A DNA stretch of 64,000 nucleotides from Serratia marcescens (GTDB lineage: Bacteria > Pseudomonadota > Gammaproteobacteria > Enterobacterales > Enterobacteriaceae): NCBI RefSeq assembly GCF_029846115.1, contig NZ_JARVZZ010000001.1, positions 3,844,001 through 3,908,000 on the forward strand. Reading direction: 5' to 3'. Shown one piece after another: positions 39,914 to 48,938 of this stretch. The translations under genes were made by a program, and so were the position numbers. Under the pieces are notes generated by a model. It made no database searches and was not told the DNA's origin. It saw only the letters and a program-made list of their open reading frames with translations. Numbering within the stretch: the first letter of the stretch is position 1; each line of letters opens with the position of its first letter.

Positions 39914-40372
39914 ATGTCACTGACCGACGCCGTACTGATGCTGTTTATCGCCCTGCTGTTGCTGTATTCGCTGTACGACGAATTCGGCATGGATCTGCTG
40001 AAAGGCAAAACGCGGCTCAAAGTGCCGCTCAAACGCCGTAACCGCCTCGACAGCCTGATTTTCGTCGGCCTGATCGTCATTCTGATTTACCGCAATGTCA
40101 CCGACAGTGGTGCGGTATTAACCACCTATCTGCTTATTTCTTTGGCGCTGCTCGCTATCTATGTTTCTTATATTCGCACGCCCAAGATGGTGTTTAAAAC
40201 ACACGGATTTTTCTTCGCCAATGTGTTTGTCGAATATAACCGTATTAAAGCCATGAATTTATCGGAGGATGGCATTCTGGCCGTCGACCTGGAACAGCGC
40301 CGGCTGTTGGTTCAGGTGACTCACCTGGACGACCTGGAGAGGATTTACCACTTTTTCATTTATAATCAATAA
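39914..40372 (+). CDS. yobD: YobD membrane protein (DUF986)
   Basis: The 152-residue inner-membrane protein equals E. coli YobD in length. Three hydrophobic helices are visible: residues about 4-22, 47-64 and 72-88. The C-terminal half is soluble ([33 protein letters not shown]). The function is unknown. The ATG at 39914 fits the family; GTG at 39902 would add four residues. It lies between manZ and mntP as in E. coli. Confidence 0.9.
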   Translation: MSLTDAVLMLFIALLLLYSLYDEFGMDLLKGKTRLKVPLKRRNRLDSLIFVGLIVILIYRNVTDSGAVLTTYLLISLALLAIYVSYIRTPKMVFKTHGFFFANVFVEYNRIKAMNLSEDGILAVDLEQRRLLVQVTHLDDLERIYHFFIYNQ

Positions 40373-40594
40373 ATAAAGAAAAAATCATTTTACTTTCGCT
40401 CAAACCTTGCGCTGCTTGTGGATAATTAATCGGCAGCGCCATTTCCTTTCTGACTATTATTTCTGCAACATTGTTACCCACGTCTACATTATATTCCCAT
40501 ATCAACTTGGATTAATGAAAACGAGTCTCAATTAAGAGCGAACATAACTCCAGAATAAAGTTGTCGGTGGCAGAAATAATATGGTATGGTTGCG

Positions 40595-40785
40595 CCGTCA
40601 TTGGGGAGTAGCCGGTTTCTGGAGAATAAAATGCCAGAAACGCCCGTATCAACATACTCGTTTCGCCGTATGAAACGTGGTGCGGGCAGCCAGGTAAGGT
40701 TGGCGAGACCATAGACACGTAACTCCGTCGTTAGGTTGGGGGTGGGTTACGTGTATATGGAGCCACCCGGCCGAGGCTATTTCAC
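40595..40785 (+). ncRNA. yybP-ykoY manganese riboswitch of mntP
   Basis: The mntP leader carries the two conserved loops of the yybP-ykoY class: GGGGAGTAGCC at 40603-40613 and CCGGCCGAGGCTA at 40768-40779, which meet to bind Mn2+. Between them are the E. coli-like segments GTATCAACATACTC and AAGGTTGGCGAGACCAT. The GAGG of the 3' conserved segment doubles as the mntP ribosome-binding sequence, so metal binding should free or hide it. Sequence and position agree with the E. coli mntP element. Confidence 0.92.
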
Positions 40786-41355
40786 ATGAACCTTTCAGCT
40801 ACACTCATTCTCGCTTTCGGCATGTCCATGGATGCTTTCGCCGCTTCGATCGGCAAAGGTGCCAGCCTGCATCAACCCCGTTTCCGCGAAGCGATCCGTA
40901 CCGGCCTGATCTTCGGCGTGGTTGAAGCGATCACCCCGCTCATCGGTTGGGCCATCGGTCTGTTCGCCAGCCAATACATCATGGAATGGGACCACTGGGT
41001 CGCCTTTTCCCTGCTGTTCATTCTCGGCATGCGCATGATCGTCGAAGGGGTGCGCAACAGGCCCGATGAGGAAGAGAAGGTCAAACGCCACGGCTTCTGG
41101 ATCTTGGTGGCCACCGCTATCGCCACCAGCCTCGACGCCATGGCTATCGGCGTCGGTCTGGCCTTCCTGCAGGTCAATATCGTGCATACCGCCATGGCCA
41201 TCGGCTGTGCCACCATGATCATGGCGACGCTGGGCATGATGATTGGCCGCTTTATCGGCCCGCTGCTGGGCAAACGCGCCGAGATCCTCGGCGGCGTGGT
41301 GCTGATAGGTATCGGCTTCAACATTCTGCTGGAGCATCTCGGCTACCTGGCCTGA
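40786..41355 (+). CDS. mntP: Manganese efflux pump MntP
   Basis: MntP exports Mn2+ across the inner membrane. The 189-residue protein has six helices in two similar halves, each with the family's acidic motif: [12 protein letters not shown] early and [14 protein letters not shown] later, whose Asp residues are needed for transport in E. coli. The start at 40786 is fixed by the riboswitch-embedded ribosome-binding site. A terminator follows at 41371. Confidence 0.96.
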   Translation: MNLSATLILAFGMSMDAFAASIGKGASLHQPRFREAIRTGLIFGVVEAITPLIGWAIGLFASQYIMEWDHWVAFSLLFILGMRMIVEGVRNRPDEEEKVKRHGFWILVATAIATSLDAMAIGVGLAFLQVNIVHTAMAIGCATMIMATLGMMIGRFIGPLLGKRAEILGGVVLIGIGFNILLEHLGYLA

Positions 41356-41370
41356 GGCGCTCGCTCTGCA

Positions 41371-41397
41371 AAAAAACCTGCCGCGGCAGGTTTTTTT
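41371..41397. terminator. Bidirectional terminator between mntP and rlmA
   Basis: AAACCTGCC and GGCAGGTTT with A and T runs on the two sides form a strong terminator for both converging genes. Confidence 0.88.
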
Positions 41398-41419
41398 GTT
41401 TCTGGGCTCAGTGCGCCCG

Positions 41420-42238
41420 TTAAGCGCGGCGTCGGTACAGCGCCAACACGAAATCCGTTTCGCACACGAACTCGGCGCCATCCGCCAACCCCTGTTGCAC
41501 CTCCGGCGTAGCGCGCCAGGCGAACGGCGTCATCTGCAGCAGGTTGGCAGCCTGCGCGCCCGGCAGGGTCATCGTGTAGGCTAACGCCTCTTTACGCTCA
41601 CACTCAAATCCGGCGAACTGCTCGTCCTGTTCGGCATGCAGCTGCACCTGCTGGTAGACCTGTTCTTTCAACTGGTACAGATGACGCGGGCCCGGCGAGA
41701 CCGTCACCACTACGCCACCCGGCTTCACCACCCGCGCCAGCTCCTGCGCCTTGCAAGGCGCATAAATGCGCAAGACTGCATCCAGCGCCCCATCGGCGAA
41801 CGGCAGACGGTGGCTGGAGGCGACGCAGAACGAGACCGCAGGATAACGTTTGGCGGCGTAGCGGATCGCTACCTTGGCGACGTCCAGCCCATAGACTGCC
41901 ATATTGCGTGCCTGCGCCAGCCGTGCGGCCACGGCGGCGGTGTAATACCCTTCCCCACAGCCTATATCCAACAACGCGCCTGCATCGGCCGCCAGCGCCA
42001 AATCCAGCCACTCGGCCACCTGCTGCTGCAGCGGCTGATAATAACCGCCGTCGAGAAACGCGCGCCGTGCCTGCATCATTTCCGCGCTGTCTCCCGGCTG
42101 CTTCGATCGTTTGTGCTGCACCGGCAGCAGATTGACGTAGCCTTCTTTGGCTTGATCGAACTGATGATTGCCGTCGCAACGCCAGTGTTGCGATGAAAAA
42201 TGCAGCGGTTGATGACACAGAGGGCATTGATAAGACAT
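41420..42238 (-). CDS. rlmA: 23S rRNA (guanine-745-N1)-methyltransferase
   Basis: RlmA methylates N1 of G745 in 23S rRNA. The 272-residue protein opens with the family zinc finger (Cys5, Cys8, Cys21, His25 in [12 protein letters not shown]...RCDGNH) and [15 protein letters not shown], then a SAM-binding domain with [16 protein letters not shown]. The start at 42238 gives the zinc-finger N-terminus. It lies between mntP and cspC as in E. coli, but a YfiH-type gene is inserted before cspC. Confidence 0.94.
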   Translation of the reverse strand: MSYQCPLCHQPLHFSSQHWRCDGNHQFDQAKEGYVNLLPVQHKRSKQPGDSAEMMQARRAFLDGGYYQPLQQQVAEWLDLALAADAGALLDIGCGEGYYTAAVAARLAQARNMAVYGLDVAKVAIRYAAKRYPAVSFCVASSHRLPFADGALDAVLRIYAPCKAQELARVVKPGGVVVTVSPGPRHLYQLKEQVYQQVQLHAEQDEQFAGFECERKEALAYTMTLPGAQAANLLQMTPFAWRATPEVQQGLADGAEFVCETDFVLALYRRRA

Positions 42239-42399
42239 GAATGGGCTTCCAAAGAGACAGGGCGCGGCTAGTCTAAAGAAGGCGTCGGCTCGATGCAAGG
42301 CGCATCCCCGCTCGCTTTCTCCGCCAACAACGCCTGGCCAAGCGGGGAAAAAGCTGGCTACACTGAGAGTCTGTTTTCTCACGCAGGTGAACATAACTT

Positions 42400-43116
42400 A
42401 TGAGCGATCGTTCCGCGCTGCTCGATGCGGTGCCCCACATTCAGCACGGCTTCGGCAGCAAACTCGCGCTGCTGCCCGGGCATCTGCTGCCCTACAGCGC
42501 CACGCTGCCGGAAAAAAAACAGGTGCACGGCACCCGCATTGTCGACGTGCTGCAACCGGCGCAGGCGTGCGGCGAGGCCGATGGTTTCTATACTCGCCAG
42601 CCCGGCATTCTGCTCAGCGTACTGACGGCGGACTGTCTGCCGGTGCTGTTCAGCCGCCGTGACGGCGGCGCTATCGCGGCGGTACACGCCGGCTGGCGCG
42701 GGTTGCTGGACGGCATTCTGGAACAGATGGCAGCGCGCATTCGCCAGGACGGCGATGCCGCCGACTGGGTGGCCTCTATCGGCCCTGCCGCCGGCCCGTG
42801 CTGCTACGAAGTCGATGAAGCGCTGGTGGAAAATTTTAAACAACGCCTGCCGCTGCCCGCCACGCTGATCAGCCCGCATTACCGTCATCTCGATTTGGCC
42901 GCAATTGCCGAATACAAGCTGACGGCGCTCGGCTTCGCCGCCGTTGACCGCGCCGGCAGTTGCACCATCTGCACGCCGGACGTCGACCCACAGCGGCCAC
43001 AGCGCTTCAAATACACCAGCTATCGCCGCAACAGCCACCGACGCGCGCAGGATCCGACGCATCCGGGGATCAAAGGCCGCAACCAGTACGCCGGTATCAT
43101 CATCGCCGCCGGATGA
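42400..43116 (+). CDS. YfiH/PgeF-type multicopper oxidoreductase-like protein, second paralogue
   Basis: The 238-residue protein belongs to the YfiH (DUF152, laccase-domain) family. Zinc/copper ligands are visible at His43 (QVHGTRI), Cys79 (LTADCLPVLF) and His96 (AVHAGWRG); the C-terminus has CTICTPD and RNQYAGIIIA in family style. Members act as polyphenol oxidase, purine nucleoside phosphorylase or peptidoglycan-editing enzyme (PgeF). The main yfiH gene of enterobacteria sits next to rluD, so this is likely an extra copy. E. coli has none between rlmA and cspC. Confidence 0.85.
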   Translation: MSDRSALLDAVPHIQHGFGSKLALLPGHLLPYSATLPEKKQVHGTRIVDVLQPAQACGEADGFYTRQPGILLSVLTADCLPVLFSRRDGGAIAAVHAGWRGLLDGILEQMAARIRQDGDAADWVASIGPAAGPCCYEVDEALVENFKQRLPLPATLISPHYRHLDLAAIAEYKLTALGFAAVDRAGSCTICTPDVDPQRPQRFKYTSYRRNSHRRAQDPTHPGIKGRNQYAGIIIAAG

Positions 43117-43124
43117 CGGAAACG

Positions 43125-43152
43125 AAAAAGCCCGCTCGAAGGCGGGCTTTTT
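43125..43152. terminator. Bidirectional terminator between YfiH-like gene and cspC
   Basis: AAAAAGCCCGC and GCGGGCTTTTT form a perfect 11-base-pair stem around TCGAAG. It can end both converging transcripts. Confidence 0.9.
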
Positions 43153-43168
43153 GTACAGCTGACGCTGA

Positions 43169-43378
43169 TTAGATAGCAGTAACGTTTACTGCAGATGGAC
43201 CTTTCTGGCCATCTTGGATTTCGAACTCAACGTTCTGGCCTTCAGCCAGGGTTTTGAAGCCGTTACCCTGGATTGCAGAGAAGTGTACGAACACGTCTTT
43301 GCTGCCGTCAGCCGGGGTGATGAAACCGAAACCTTTAGACTCGTTGAACCACTTAACTTGACCTTTGATCTTTGCCAT
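43169..43378 (-). CDS. cspC: Cold-shock-like protein CspC
   Basis: The 69-residue RNA chaperone is identical to E. coli CspC as I recall it, except for one residue near the C-terminus ([10 protein letters not shown] instead of GPAAVNVTAI). RNP1 KGFGFI and RNP2 VFVHF are intact. CspC is made at normal temperature and stabilises stress mRNAs such as rpoS. It follows yobF by 41 bases in one leftward operon, the conserved arrangement. Confidence 0.96.
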   Translation of the reverse strand: MAKIKGQVKWFNESKGFGFITPADGSKDVFVHFSAIQGNGFKTLAEGQNVEFEIQDGQKGPSAVNVTAI

Positions 43379-43419
43379 CTTGAGTATTTCCTTTGGATTG
43401 TTTAAACCGCCCGAGGGCG

Positions 43420-43536
43420 TTACATAGACAAACTAGAGTCGTTACTGCTTGAGGCACTAAGATAAGGATCGGCAGAGAAGCGGTATTCAACGCTAACGTC
43501 TTTACTCAGAACTTCTTTACTGAAAATGCCACACAT
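43420..43536 (-). CDS. yobF: YobF small stress protein
   Basis: A 38-codon frame reads [20 protein letters not shown] and ends SNDSSLSM. The first 30 residues match E. coli YobF closely; E. coli's is 47 residues, so the tail is shorter here. YobF is a small, heat- and stress-associated protein translated from the cspC mRNA. The conserved protein sequence and synteny make the call firm despite the length. The function is unknown. Confidence 0.9.
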   Translation of the reverse strand: MCGIFSKEVLSKDVSVEYRFSADPYLSASSSNDSSLSM

Positions 43537-44218
43537 ATACAGAACTGTACCTCGTTTTACCCAGATGCGTTATCACATACTCTGTATGCGATGGCAAGCC
43601 ATTTTTAATCACTGAACGACATGTCGCACATATTTGAAACGGTCGAGCGCCACATTTGCTTAAATAGGCCAAAAGATGTTGAAGCATCGGCTATTTTCTG
43701 CTTGCCAAACTCACTGCGCCAGACCCCGCATTCTGATAGCGTTTTAACAAAACTTTCATCGTTTTGACGCATCTCCTTCTCGGCATTTTCGCTTTTTCGT
43801 CGCTTATAGCGTTAAAAAATTTGAATCTTTATGGAATGTCATATGCAACATTTGAATATCGATGAACGGGGGCCAATTTATTCAATGCTTCTCCGCCCCT
43901 TTACCGCCGGAAAGCGCATTCATCGTCGGCTTTCAGCCCTGCCCCCTCGGGGCGCGAACCCCATCGCGTCGGAAGCCGGAGGTGACGCGGGTACAACAGG
44001 CAACGGTTGCATAAGCATGCAACGTCCTGGCGCCGCTCCCGCTGGCCGGTTGTTTCATCCTAAATAATCCGAAAGCCATGACTCTGAATAGCCGGAATAA
44101 CCTTGTGAATAGCAAAAGAGCAGCGCTGAATTAAATCCTGAAAATCGGGTGGTTATTTGAATCGCCACCCGTACTTATCAATTTTGCTAATTACTGCCAC
44201 GCTTTCAAACCGTTGCTC
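43537..44218. other. Gene-poor region upstream of yobF-cspC
   Basis: These 682 bases contain the leftward promoter and long leader of yobF-cspC, A+T-rich from about 43720 to 43840. A hairpin CGGGTGG/CCACCCG at 44146-44152 and 44165-44171 lies beyond the end of the hydrolase gene at 44219 and, read leftward, is followed by ATTTTC, so it may be a weak terminator. One open frame on the plus strand near 43831 has no ribosome-binding site or family resemblance. This is the left junction of a block E. coli lacks. Confidence 0.5.
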
Positions 44219-45253
44219 TTATTCTTTCCCCTGCCCCACAGGGCGAAGAGAGAACGCTTGCGGTGAGTCCTGCAACGCGATGCGCTCGCCAATCTTCAGC
44301 GGGTGGAATTGATGCTGCTCCAACCCCGCCTCGTTCAGCGCCAGGTTCAGCTGCTGCGGCGGTTCGTCGAGCGATTCGTCTGCCAGTTCGAATACCCCCC
44401 AATGGATGGGAATGGCTCGCGGCTGATTCAGCTCGCGATACAGCGTCACCGACTGCTGCGGATCCATATGCTGTTCCTGCATGAACCAGCGCGGCGCATA
44501 GGCGCCAATGGGCAACGCCGCCACGTCGAACGGTCCCAACCGTTGACCGATTTCCGCCAGCTGCGCCGAATAGCCGCTGTCGCCGGAAAAATAGAACCGC
44601 AGCGCCGGATGATGGATCACCCAACCGCACCACAGCGAGCGATTGCGATCCCACAGCGTGCGCATGCTCCAGTGCCGCGCCGGCGTGGCGTAGACCGTCA
44701 GTTCGCCCAGCGGCAGGCTCTGCCACCAGTCCAGTTCATGCACCTTCAGCCGATAGCGGCGGAACCAGCGCTTCAAGCCGAGCGGCACGATAAACTCGGC
44801 CTGTGGGAAGCGCCGCGCCAGCTGCCGTACCGTGCGCCTGTCGAGATGGTCATAGTGATTATGGGAGATCAGCACCACATCCACCGCCGGCAGTTGCCCC
44901 ACCGTCAGCGGCGTCGGCGTTCTGCGCTTCGGACCGTAGAAACTCAGCGGCGAGGCGCGTTCGGACAACACTGGGTCGATCAGAATATAGCGGCCGCCCA
45001 GCCGCAACAGCATTGACGCATGCCCCAGCCACCAGATGCTGTCATCGCTGCCGCTGAGATCGGCGGGTTGCCACCAGCGTTCGGTAAATTGCGCATAGCC
45101 GTGCTGCGGCGGCCTGGGCAGCCCCTGCCGCTTGCGCTCATCCTGCCAACGCTGCAGGTCGCCCTCCTGGCGCAGCGAGGGCTCCGGGTTGCGAAATCCC
45201 TCCGGCGTGTGATGCGCCTTGGCCGCGTCGTAATAACGGTTGATTCTTTTCAT
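44219..45253 (-). CDS. Metallo-beta-lactamase-fold hydrolase (UlaG/NAPE-PLD-like)
   Basis: The 344-residue protein has the zinc-binding motif HNHYDHLD (SHNHYDHL) and the fold's other landmarks: WWLGHASMLLRLGG, ILIDPVLSERASP, an Asp in YFSGDSGY and a late His in IPIHWGVFEL. This pattern is of the lipid-cleaving NAPE-PLD-like or UlaG-like branch rather than beta-lactamases proper. It has no signal peptide and should be cytoplasmic. The start at 45253 (MKRINRYYDAAK) is preferred; an ATG at 45292 adds 13 residues. The substrate is unknown. Confidence 0.82.
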   Translation of the reverse strand: MKRINRYYDAAKAHHTPEGFRNPEPSLRQEGDLQRWQDERKRQGLPRPPQHGYAQFTERWWQPADLSGSDDSIWWLGHASMLLRLGGRYILIDPVLSERASPLSFYGPKRRTPTPLTVGQLPAVDVVLISHNHYDHLDRRTVRQLARRFPQAEFIVPLGLKRWFRRYRLKVHELDWWQSLPLGELTVYATPARHWSMRTLWDRNRSLWCGWVIHHPALRFYFSGDSGYSAQLAEIGQRLGPFDVAALPIGAYAPRWFMQEQHMDPQQSVTLYRELNQPRAIPIHWGVFELADESLDEPPQQLNLALNEAGLEQHQFHPLKIGERIALQDSPQAFSLRPVGQGKE

Positions 45254-45473
45254 CCAGCCTTTTCTCCCGACCACTGCGCCCTGCACGGGCATGACTTTCA
45301 GTGTAACAAACCCGATGAAGCTCGCACTTTGTCAGCCGTGCGCTGCATCTCGGGACCTTTTGCCTTATGCTGTTGTCTCACTCCGGTGAGACAGCCAGGG
45401 CCGCCAAGAGCCCGTTAAGACTCTCTTAAGATCTTTGTGATTGACTTGTAGGGCATACAGAAAAGGAGAAGTT

Positions 45474-45764
45474 ATGAGTCGTTCTACATCCCGCAAATCA
45501 GGCTCAAGCCTGGGGCGCCGTATTCGCAGCGCGCTGCTGGCGCAGAAGCAATACTGGAAAATGTATTTCGCCATGAAGTTGCGCCGTCTGCGCGTACCTG
45601 CACCGCTGGTGGTGCTGGGCGGTTCGCTGCTCGGATTCTTCATGTTGACCCTGCTGATGCTCAGCGTGGTGGTCATCGATGTGATCAGCACCCTGCTGCT
45701 GCTGTGCCGGAAACTGCTGGGGCGGGGTCACGGTGAGGGGCGCGCTTTTATGCCGCGCGGCTGA
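45474..45764 (+). CDS. Small inner-membrane protein, unrecognised
   Basis: The 96-residue protein has a basic N-terminal half (MSRSTSRKSGSSLGRRIRSAL, many Arg/Lys to about residue 45) and one long hydrophobic helix at about 50-80 (LVVLGGSLLGFFMLTLLMLSVVVIDVI). AAAAGGAGAAGTT supplies a strong ribosome-binding site for the ATG at 45474. It converges on the permease gene. The basic head could bind membrane lipid or nucleic acid; I recognise no family. Confidence 0.75.
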   Translation: MSRSTSRKSGSSLGRRIRSALLAQKQYWKMYFAMKLRRLRVPAPLVVLGGSLLGFFMLTLLMLSVVVIDVISTLLLLCRKLLGRGHGEGRAFMPRG

Positions 45765-45810
45765 CGAGAAGAGAAGCGGAGGCGCGCCATACGCCTCCGC
45801 AGCACACAGA

Positions 45811-47172
45811 TTAACGCTTGGCGCCTTTGCGGCGCGTCAGCATAAACCCGCACCACAGCACCGCAATCCACACCGGCATCAGCAACACCGAAATGCGGAT
45901 CCCTTCGCTGAAATACATAATCACCAGAATCAGGCCGAGGAACGCCAGACACAGGTAGTTGCCGAACGGATACCACAGCGCCTTAAAGCTGGGGATGACG
46001 CCCTGGCGGTTCTTGGCCGCACGGAATTTCAGGTGCGCCAGGCATATCATCACCCAGTTGATCACCAGCGTTGACACCACCAGCGCCATCAGCAGCTCAA
46101 ACGCCTTACCGGGCATCAGGTAGTTAATCAGCACGCCAATCGAGGTAATCAACGCCGACAGCGCGATGGACAGCACCGGCACGCCGCGTTTATTCACGCG
46201 CGTCAGCGCCTGCGGCGCATTGCCCTGGCTGGCCAGCCCGAACAGCATGCGGCTGTTGGCGTAAACGCCGCTGTTGTAGACCGACAGCGCGGCGGTCAAC
46301 ACCACCACGTTGAGCACGGTCGCCACCAGATTGCTGTTCAGCGCATGGAAGATCAGCACGAACGGACTGCCGCCCTCCACCACTTGCCCCCAAGGATAGA
46401 GCGACAGCAGCACGGTCAGTGAGCCGATATAGAAGATCAGAATGCGGTACACCACCTGATTGGTGGCTTTGGGAATGCTGCGACGCGGATCGGCGGCTTC
46501 CGCCGCGGTGATGCCGACCATTTCCAGCCCGCCGAACGAGAACATGATGACCGCCATCGCCATCACCAGTCCGGAGAAGCCGTGCGGCATAAAGCCGCCC
46601 TGCTGCCACAGGTTGGTGATGCTGGCCTGCGGGCCGCCGTTGCCGCTGGCCAACAGCCAGGCGCCGAACACGATCATGCCGACAATCGCCACCACTTTGA
46701 TGATGGCGAACCAGAATTCGGTTTCGCCGTACAGACGCACATTCACCAGGTTAATCAGGTTGATCAGCACGAAGAACAGCGCGGCGGAGGCCCAGGTGGG
46801 GATCTCCGGCCACCAGTACTGAATGTAGATGCCGACGGCGGTCAATTCCGCCATGCCGACCAGAATGAACATCGCCCAGTAGTTCCAGCCGGAAAGGAAG
46901 CCGGCGAAGTCGCCCCAATATTTATAGGCAAAGTGGCTGAAAGAGCCGGCGACCGGTTCTTCCACCACCATTTCGCCCAGCTGGCGCATGATTAAAAACG
47001 CGATAAAACCGCCGATAGCGTAGCCCAACAGCACGGCGGGGCCGGCCATTTTAATGGTTTGCGCAATGCCGAGAAATAAACCGGTTCCGATGGCGCCCCC
47101 GAGGGCAATAAGCTGTATGTGTCTGTTTTTTAAACCGCGTTTTAGCGGAGTATCCTGATGCTGACCGCCCAT
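45811..47172 (-). CDS. Aromatic amino acid permease (AroP/PheP type)
   Basis: The 453-residue APC-family transporter has 12 predicted helices. It resembles both E. coli AroP (MGGQHQDTPLKRGLKNRHIQLIALGG, GNGGPQASITNLWQQGGFMPHG) and PheP (LGIAQTIKMAGPAVLLGY, FGNYLCLAFLG). It should import phenylalanine, tyrosine and/or tryptophan with protons; which one cannot be fixed by eye. No clear TyrR box is seen in the 175 bases upstream. The gene sits in a block absent between cspC and yebO in E. coli. Confidence 0.88.
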   Translation of the reverse strand: MGGQHQDTPLKRGLKNRHIQLIALGGAIGTGLFLGIAQTIKMAGPAVLLGYAIGGFIAFLIMRQLGEMVVEEPVAGSFSHFAYKYWGDFAGFLSGWNYWAMFILVGMAELTAVGIYIQYWWPEIPTWASAALFFVLINLINLVNVRLYGETEFWFAIIKVVAIVGMIVFGAWLLASGNGGPQASITNLWQQGGFMPHGFSGLVMAMAVIMFSFGGLEMVGITAAEAADPRRSIPKATNQVVYRILIFYIGSLTVLLSLYPWGQVVEGGSPFVLIFHALNSNLVATVLNVVVLTAALSVYNSGVYANSRMLFGLASQGNAPQALTRVNKRGVPVLSIALSALITSIGVLINYLMPGKAFELLMALVVSTLVINWVMICLAHLKFRAAKNRQGVIPSFKALWYPFGNYLCLAFLGLILVIMYFSEGIRISVLLMPVWIAVLWCGFMLTRRKGAKR

Positions 47173-47347
47173 CTTATCCTCATATGGCGTACACCCCTGC
47201 CGCTATCGGCCAAGATTTCACCAATCAATAAATGTATCTGCGGGCGGCTTTTTAACACTTAACCCCGTGAGCATCAAGGAGAAGCGCCCCGAGACGGCAG
47301 GCCGGAGCGCGATTTTTTTACCGAGAGAAAGCGGATAAGGGCAGCGT

Positions 47348-47584
47348 TTAGCCAGGCATTCCGCACAGTTTGGTCAGGTTGCGCGCGCCGATCATCAGCG
47401 TGGCGACATAAGATTGGCTACGCGTGACCACTTCCACCGCCACGCGATCGTTTTGATATTTTATCAGGTAGGTCGAGGGCCAGCCCTGACGGCGCTGGCC
47501 GAAGCTTTCGGCATGACGATCGATCGCCGCATGGGCAATCACCAGATGAGACAAGTTTTTATCACCTTTGATAATGCGCTTCAT
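47348..47584 (-). CDS. Short hypothetical protein
   Basis: The 78-residue protein (MKRIIKGDKNLSHLVIAHAA...) has no membrane span and no signal. GGAGGCTGTTT precedes the start, which supports translation. The C-terminal half (YLIKYQNDRVAVEVVTRSQSYVATLMIGARNL) looks like beta strands with a helical end. I do not recognise the family. It lies next to the NinX-like gene on the same strand, 74 bases downstream of it, so the two could share a transcript. Confidence 0.7.
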   Translation of the reverse strand: MKRIIKGDKNLSHLVIAHAAIDRHAESFGQRRQGWPSTYLIKYQNDRVAVEVVTRSQSYVATLMIGARNLTKLCGMPG

Positions 47585-47658
47585 AAACAGCCTCCGCCAA
47601 CGACAGTTCTGTTATTAGAAAAAGGAGAAACTCTTACCAATCACCGGTATTGTTCGAC

Positions 47659-47961
47659 TCAGTTAGCCTGTCGGCTCATCAGGAAGCAGATCATCGCCGC
47701 GCGCAGCGGGCTGGCGCTGTCCGCCTGCCATTCACCGCCCTGGGTGCTCATGCGTGCCTGCCACTGCGGGCTGTCGCTTTGGTTGTCGGGGTTCAGACTG
47801 ATTTTGTTGGCGCAAATGATCGGCCAGGCATCGGAGGGATTCTTGCAGTAATCTTTACCTTTCACACCACCGTAGGGATACCACTTGTCCGGGTTCTCCC
47901 CGGTTAGCAGCGCGATGCTGCGGTTCACTTCGGCATCGCTTTCTTCGTACCATTTAATCAT
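47659..47961 (-). CDS. NinX-like protein (DUF2591)
   Basis: The 100-residue protein resembles phage NinX/DUF2591 proteins. The typical pieces are an N-terminal acidic helix ([18 protein letters not shown]), [20 protein letters not shown] and [12 protein letters not shown] at the end. NinX comes from the nin region of lambdoid phages and has no established role. No other phage gene is near, so this is a domesticated or stray copy. The start at 47961 gives the usual N-terminus; the ribosome-binding site is weak. Confidence 0.7.
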   Translation of the reverse strand: MIKWYEESDAEVNRSIALLTGENPDKWYPYGGVKGKDYCKNPSDAWPIICANKISLNPDNQSDSPQWQARMSTQGGEWQADSASPLRAAMICFLMSRQAN

Positions 47962-48131
47962 CGGCTTTATCCATCTTTCGTAAGGTTCGCGCTACATTAC
48001 GATGTCTGTACGACAGTTTTATGACAGCGCCGCCGGTTTTCACATTATCTCTACTAATGCTTTGTCCCCTTTATCTTTCCTTAACGCCTGCGTACACTTT
48101 TCTCTCTGTTCAGCGCCCAGGAAATGCATGC

Positions 48132-48539
48132 ATGTTGACCGGCCTCAATCACTTGACGCTTGCCGTCAGCGATCTCGATCGCAGCGTCGAATTTTATCGC
48201 CATCTGTTGGGGTTTACCCCGCACGCCCGCTGGCAAGGCGGCGCCTATCTCTCGTTGGGGGCGTTGTGGCTGTGCCTGTCGCTGGATGAATCGCGTACGC
48301 AACAACGCGAGCGTGATTACACTCATTACGCTTTCAGCGTAGCGCCGGAACACATTGAGCGGGTCAGCGAGCGGCTGCGCCAGAACGGCGTCAAAGAGTG
48401 GAAAAGCAATCGCAGCGAAGGCGAATCGCTCTATTTTCTCGATCCTGACGGGCATCAATTGGAGATCCATGCCGGCGATCTGGCCAGCCGCCTGGCGGCA
48501 TGCCGGGAAAAACCGTATCAGGGCATGGTGTTTTACTGA
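48132..48539 (+). CDS. fosA: Fosfomycin resistance glutathione transferase FosA
   Basis: FosA is a Mn2+- and K+-dependent glutathione transferase that opens the epoxide of fosfomycin. The 135-residue VOC-fold protein has the metal ligands His7 (LNHLTLAV), His65 (DYTHYAFSV) and Glu111 (GHQLEIHAG), and the K+-loop region SNRSEGES. Chromosomal fosA is usual in Serratia, so intrinsic resistance is expected. The ATG at 48132 gives the standard length. It converges on yebO and reads away from the NinX-like gene. Confidence 0.94.
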   Translation: MLTGLNHLTLAVSDLDRSVEFYRHLLGFTPHARWQGGAYLSLGALWLCLSLDESRTQQRERDYTHYAFSVAPEHIERVSERLRQNGVKEWKSNRSEGESLYFLDPDGHQLEIHAGDLASRLAACREKPYQGMVFY

Positions 48540-48578
48540 GGCGCCCCGGCGGCGCTGCCGCCGGCCGGAGCATCATGC

Positions 48579-48857
48579 TCAACGTTCGGGGATAAAACCT
48601 TTGAAATCCAGCGCGGGGCTGAGATCGTCATCGTCAGCAGCATCGCCGCCATCAGCGCCAGCGCGATGCGCCAGGCGTTTCAACAGCGCCGTTTGTTGGC
48701 GTTGTTGCTCGGCAATCTCCTGCAGCAGGCGAATCTGCTCGTTGGCGCGCACGCTGGCGCGGTTCACCAGGAACCAAACCCACAGCCCAACCAGCAACGC
48801 CACGGCGGCGAGAGCCAGCGACAACAGGCCGTTCTGGCCAAAACCTAAATCGTACAT
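48579..48857 (-). CDS. yebO: YebO family membrane protein
   Basis: The 92-residue protein has one N-terminal membrane helix (SLALAAVALLVGLWVWFLV) and a cytoplasmic helical region, NRASVRANEQIRLLQEIAEQQRQQ, that matches E. coli YebO (FINRASSRTNEQIELLEALLDQQKRQ), then an acidic tail. The function is unknown. The ATG at 48857 follows AGGG at a good spacing; a TTG two codons earlier is less likely. It lies downstream of mgrB as in E. coli. Confidence 0.88.
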   Translation of the reverse strand: MYDLGFGQNGLLSLALAAVALLVGLWVWFLVNRASVRANEQIRLLQEIAEQQRQQTALLKRLAHRAGADGGDAADDDDLSPALDFKGFIPER

Positions 48858-48938
48858 GGACAACCCTATCTACTGCGACATTCAGGCCGCCATCTTAACA
48901 CTCGCGGCGACCGTGCGAACATCCCCGCCCAAAATTGC

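Noticed and set aside
43831..44067. 78-codon frame on the plus strand upstream of yobF
   Set aside because: There is no ribosome-binding site; composition changes sharply within it and nothing resembles a known protein.
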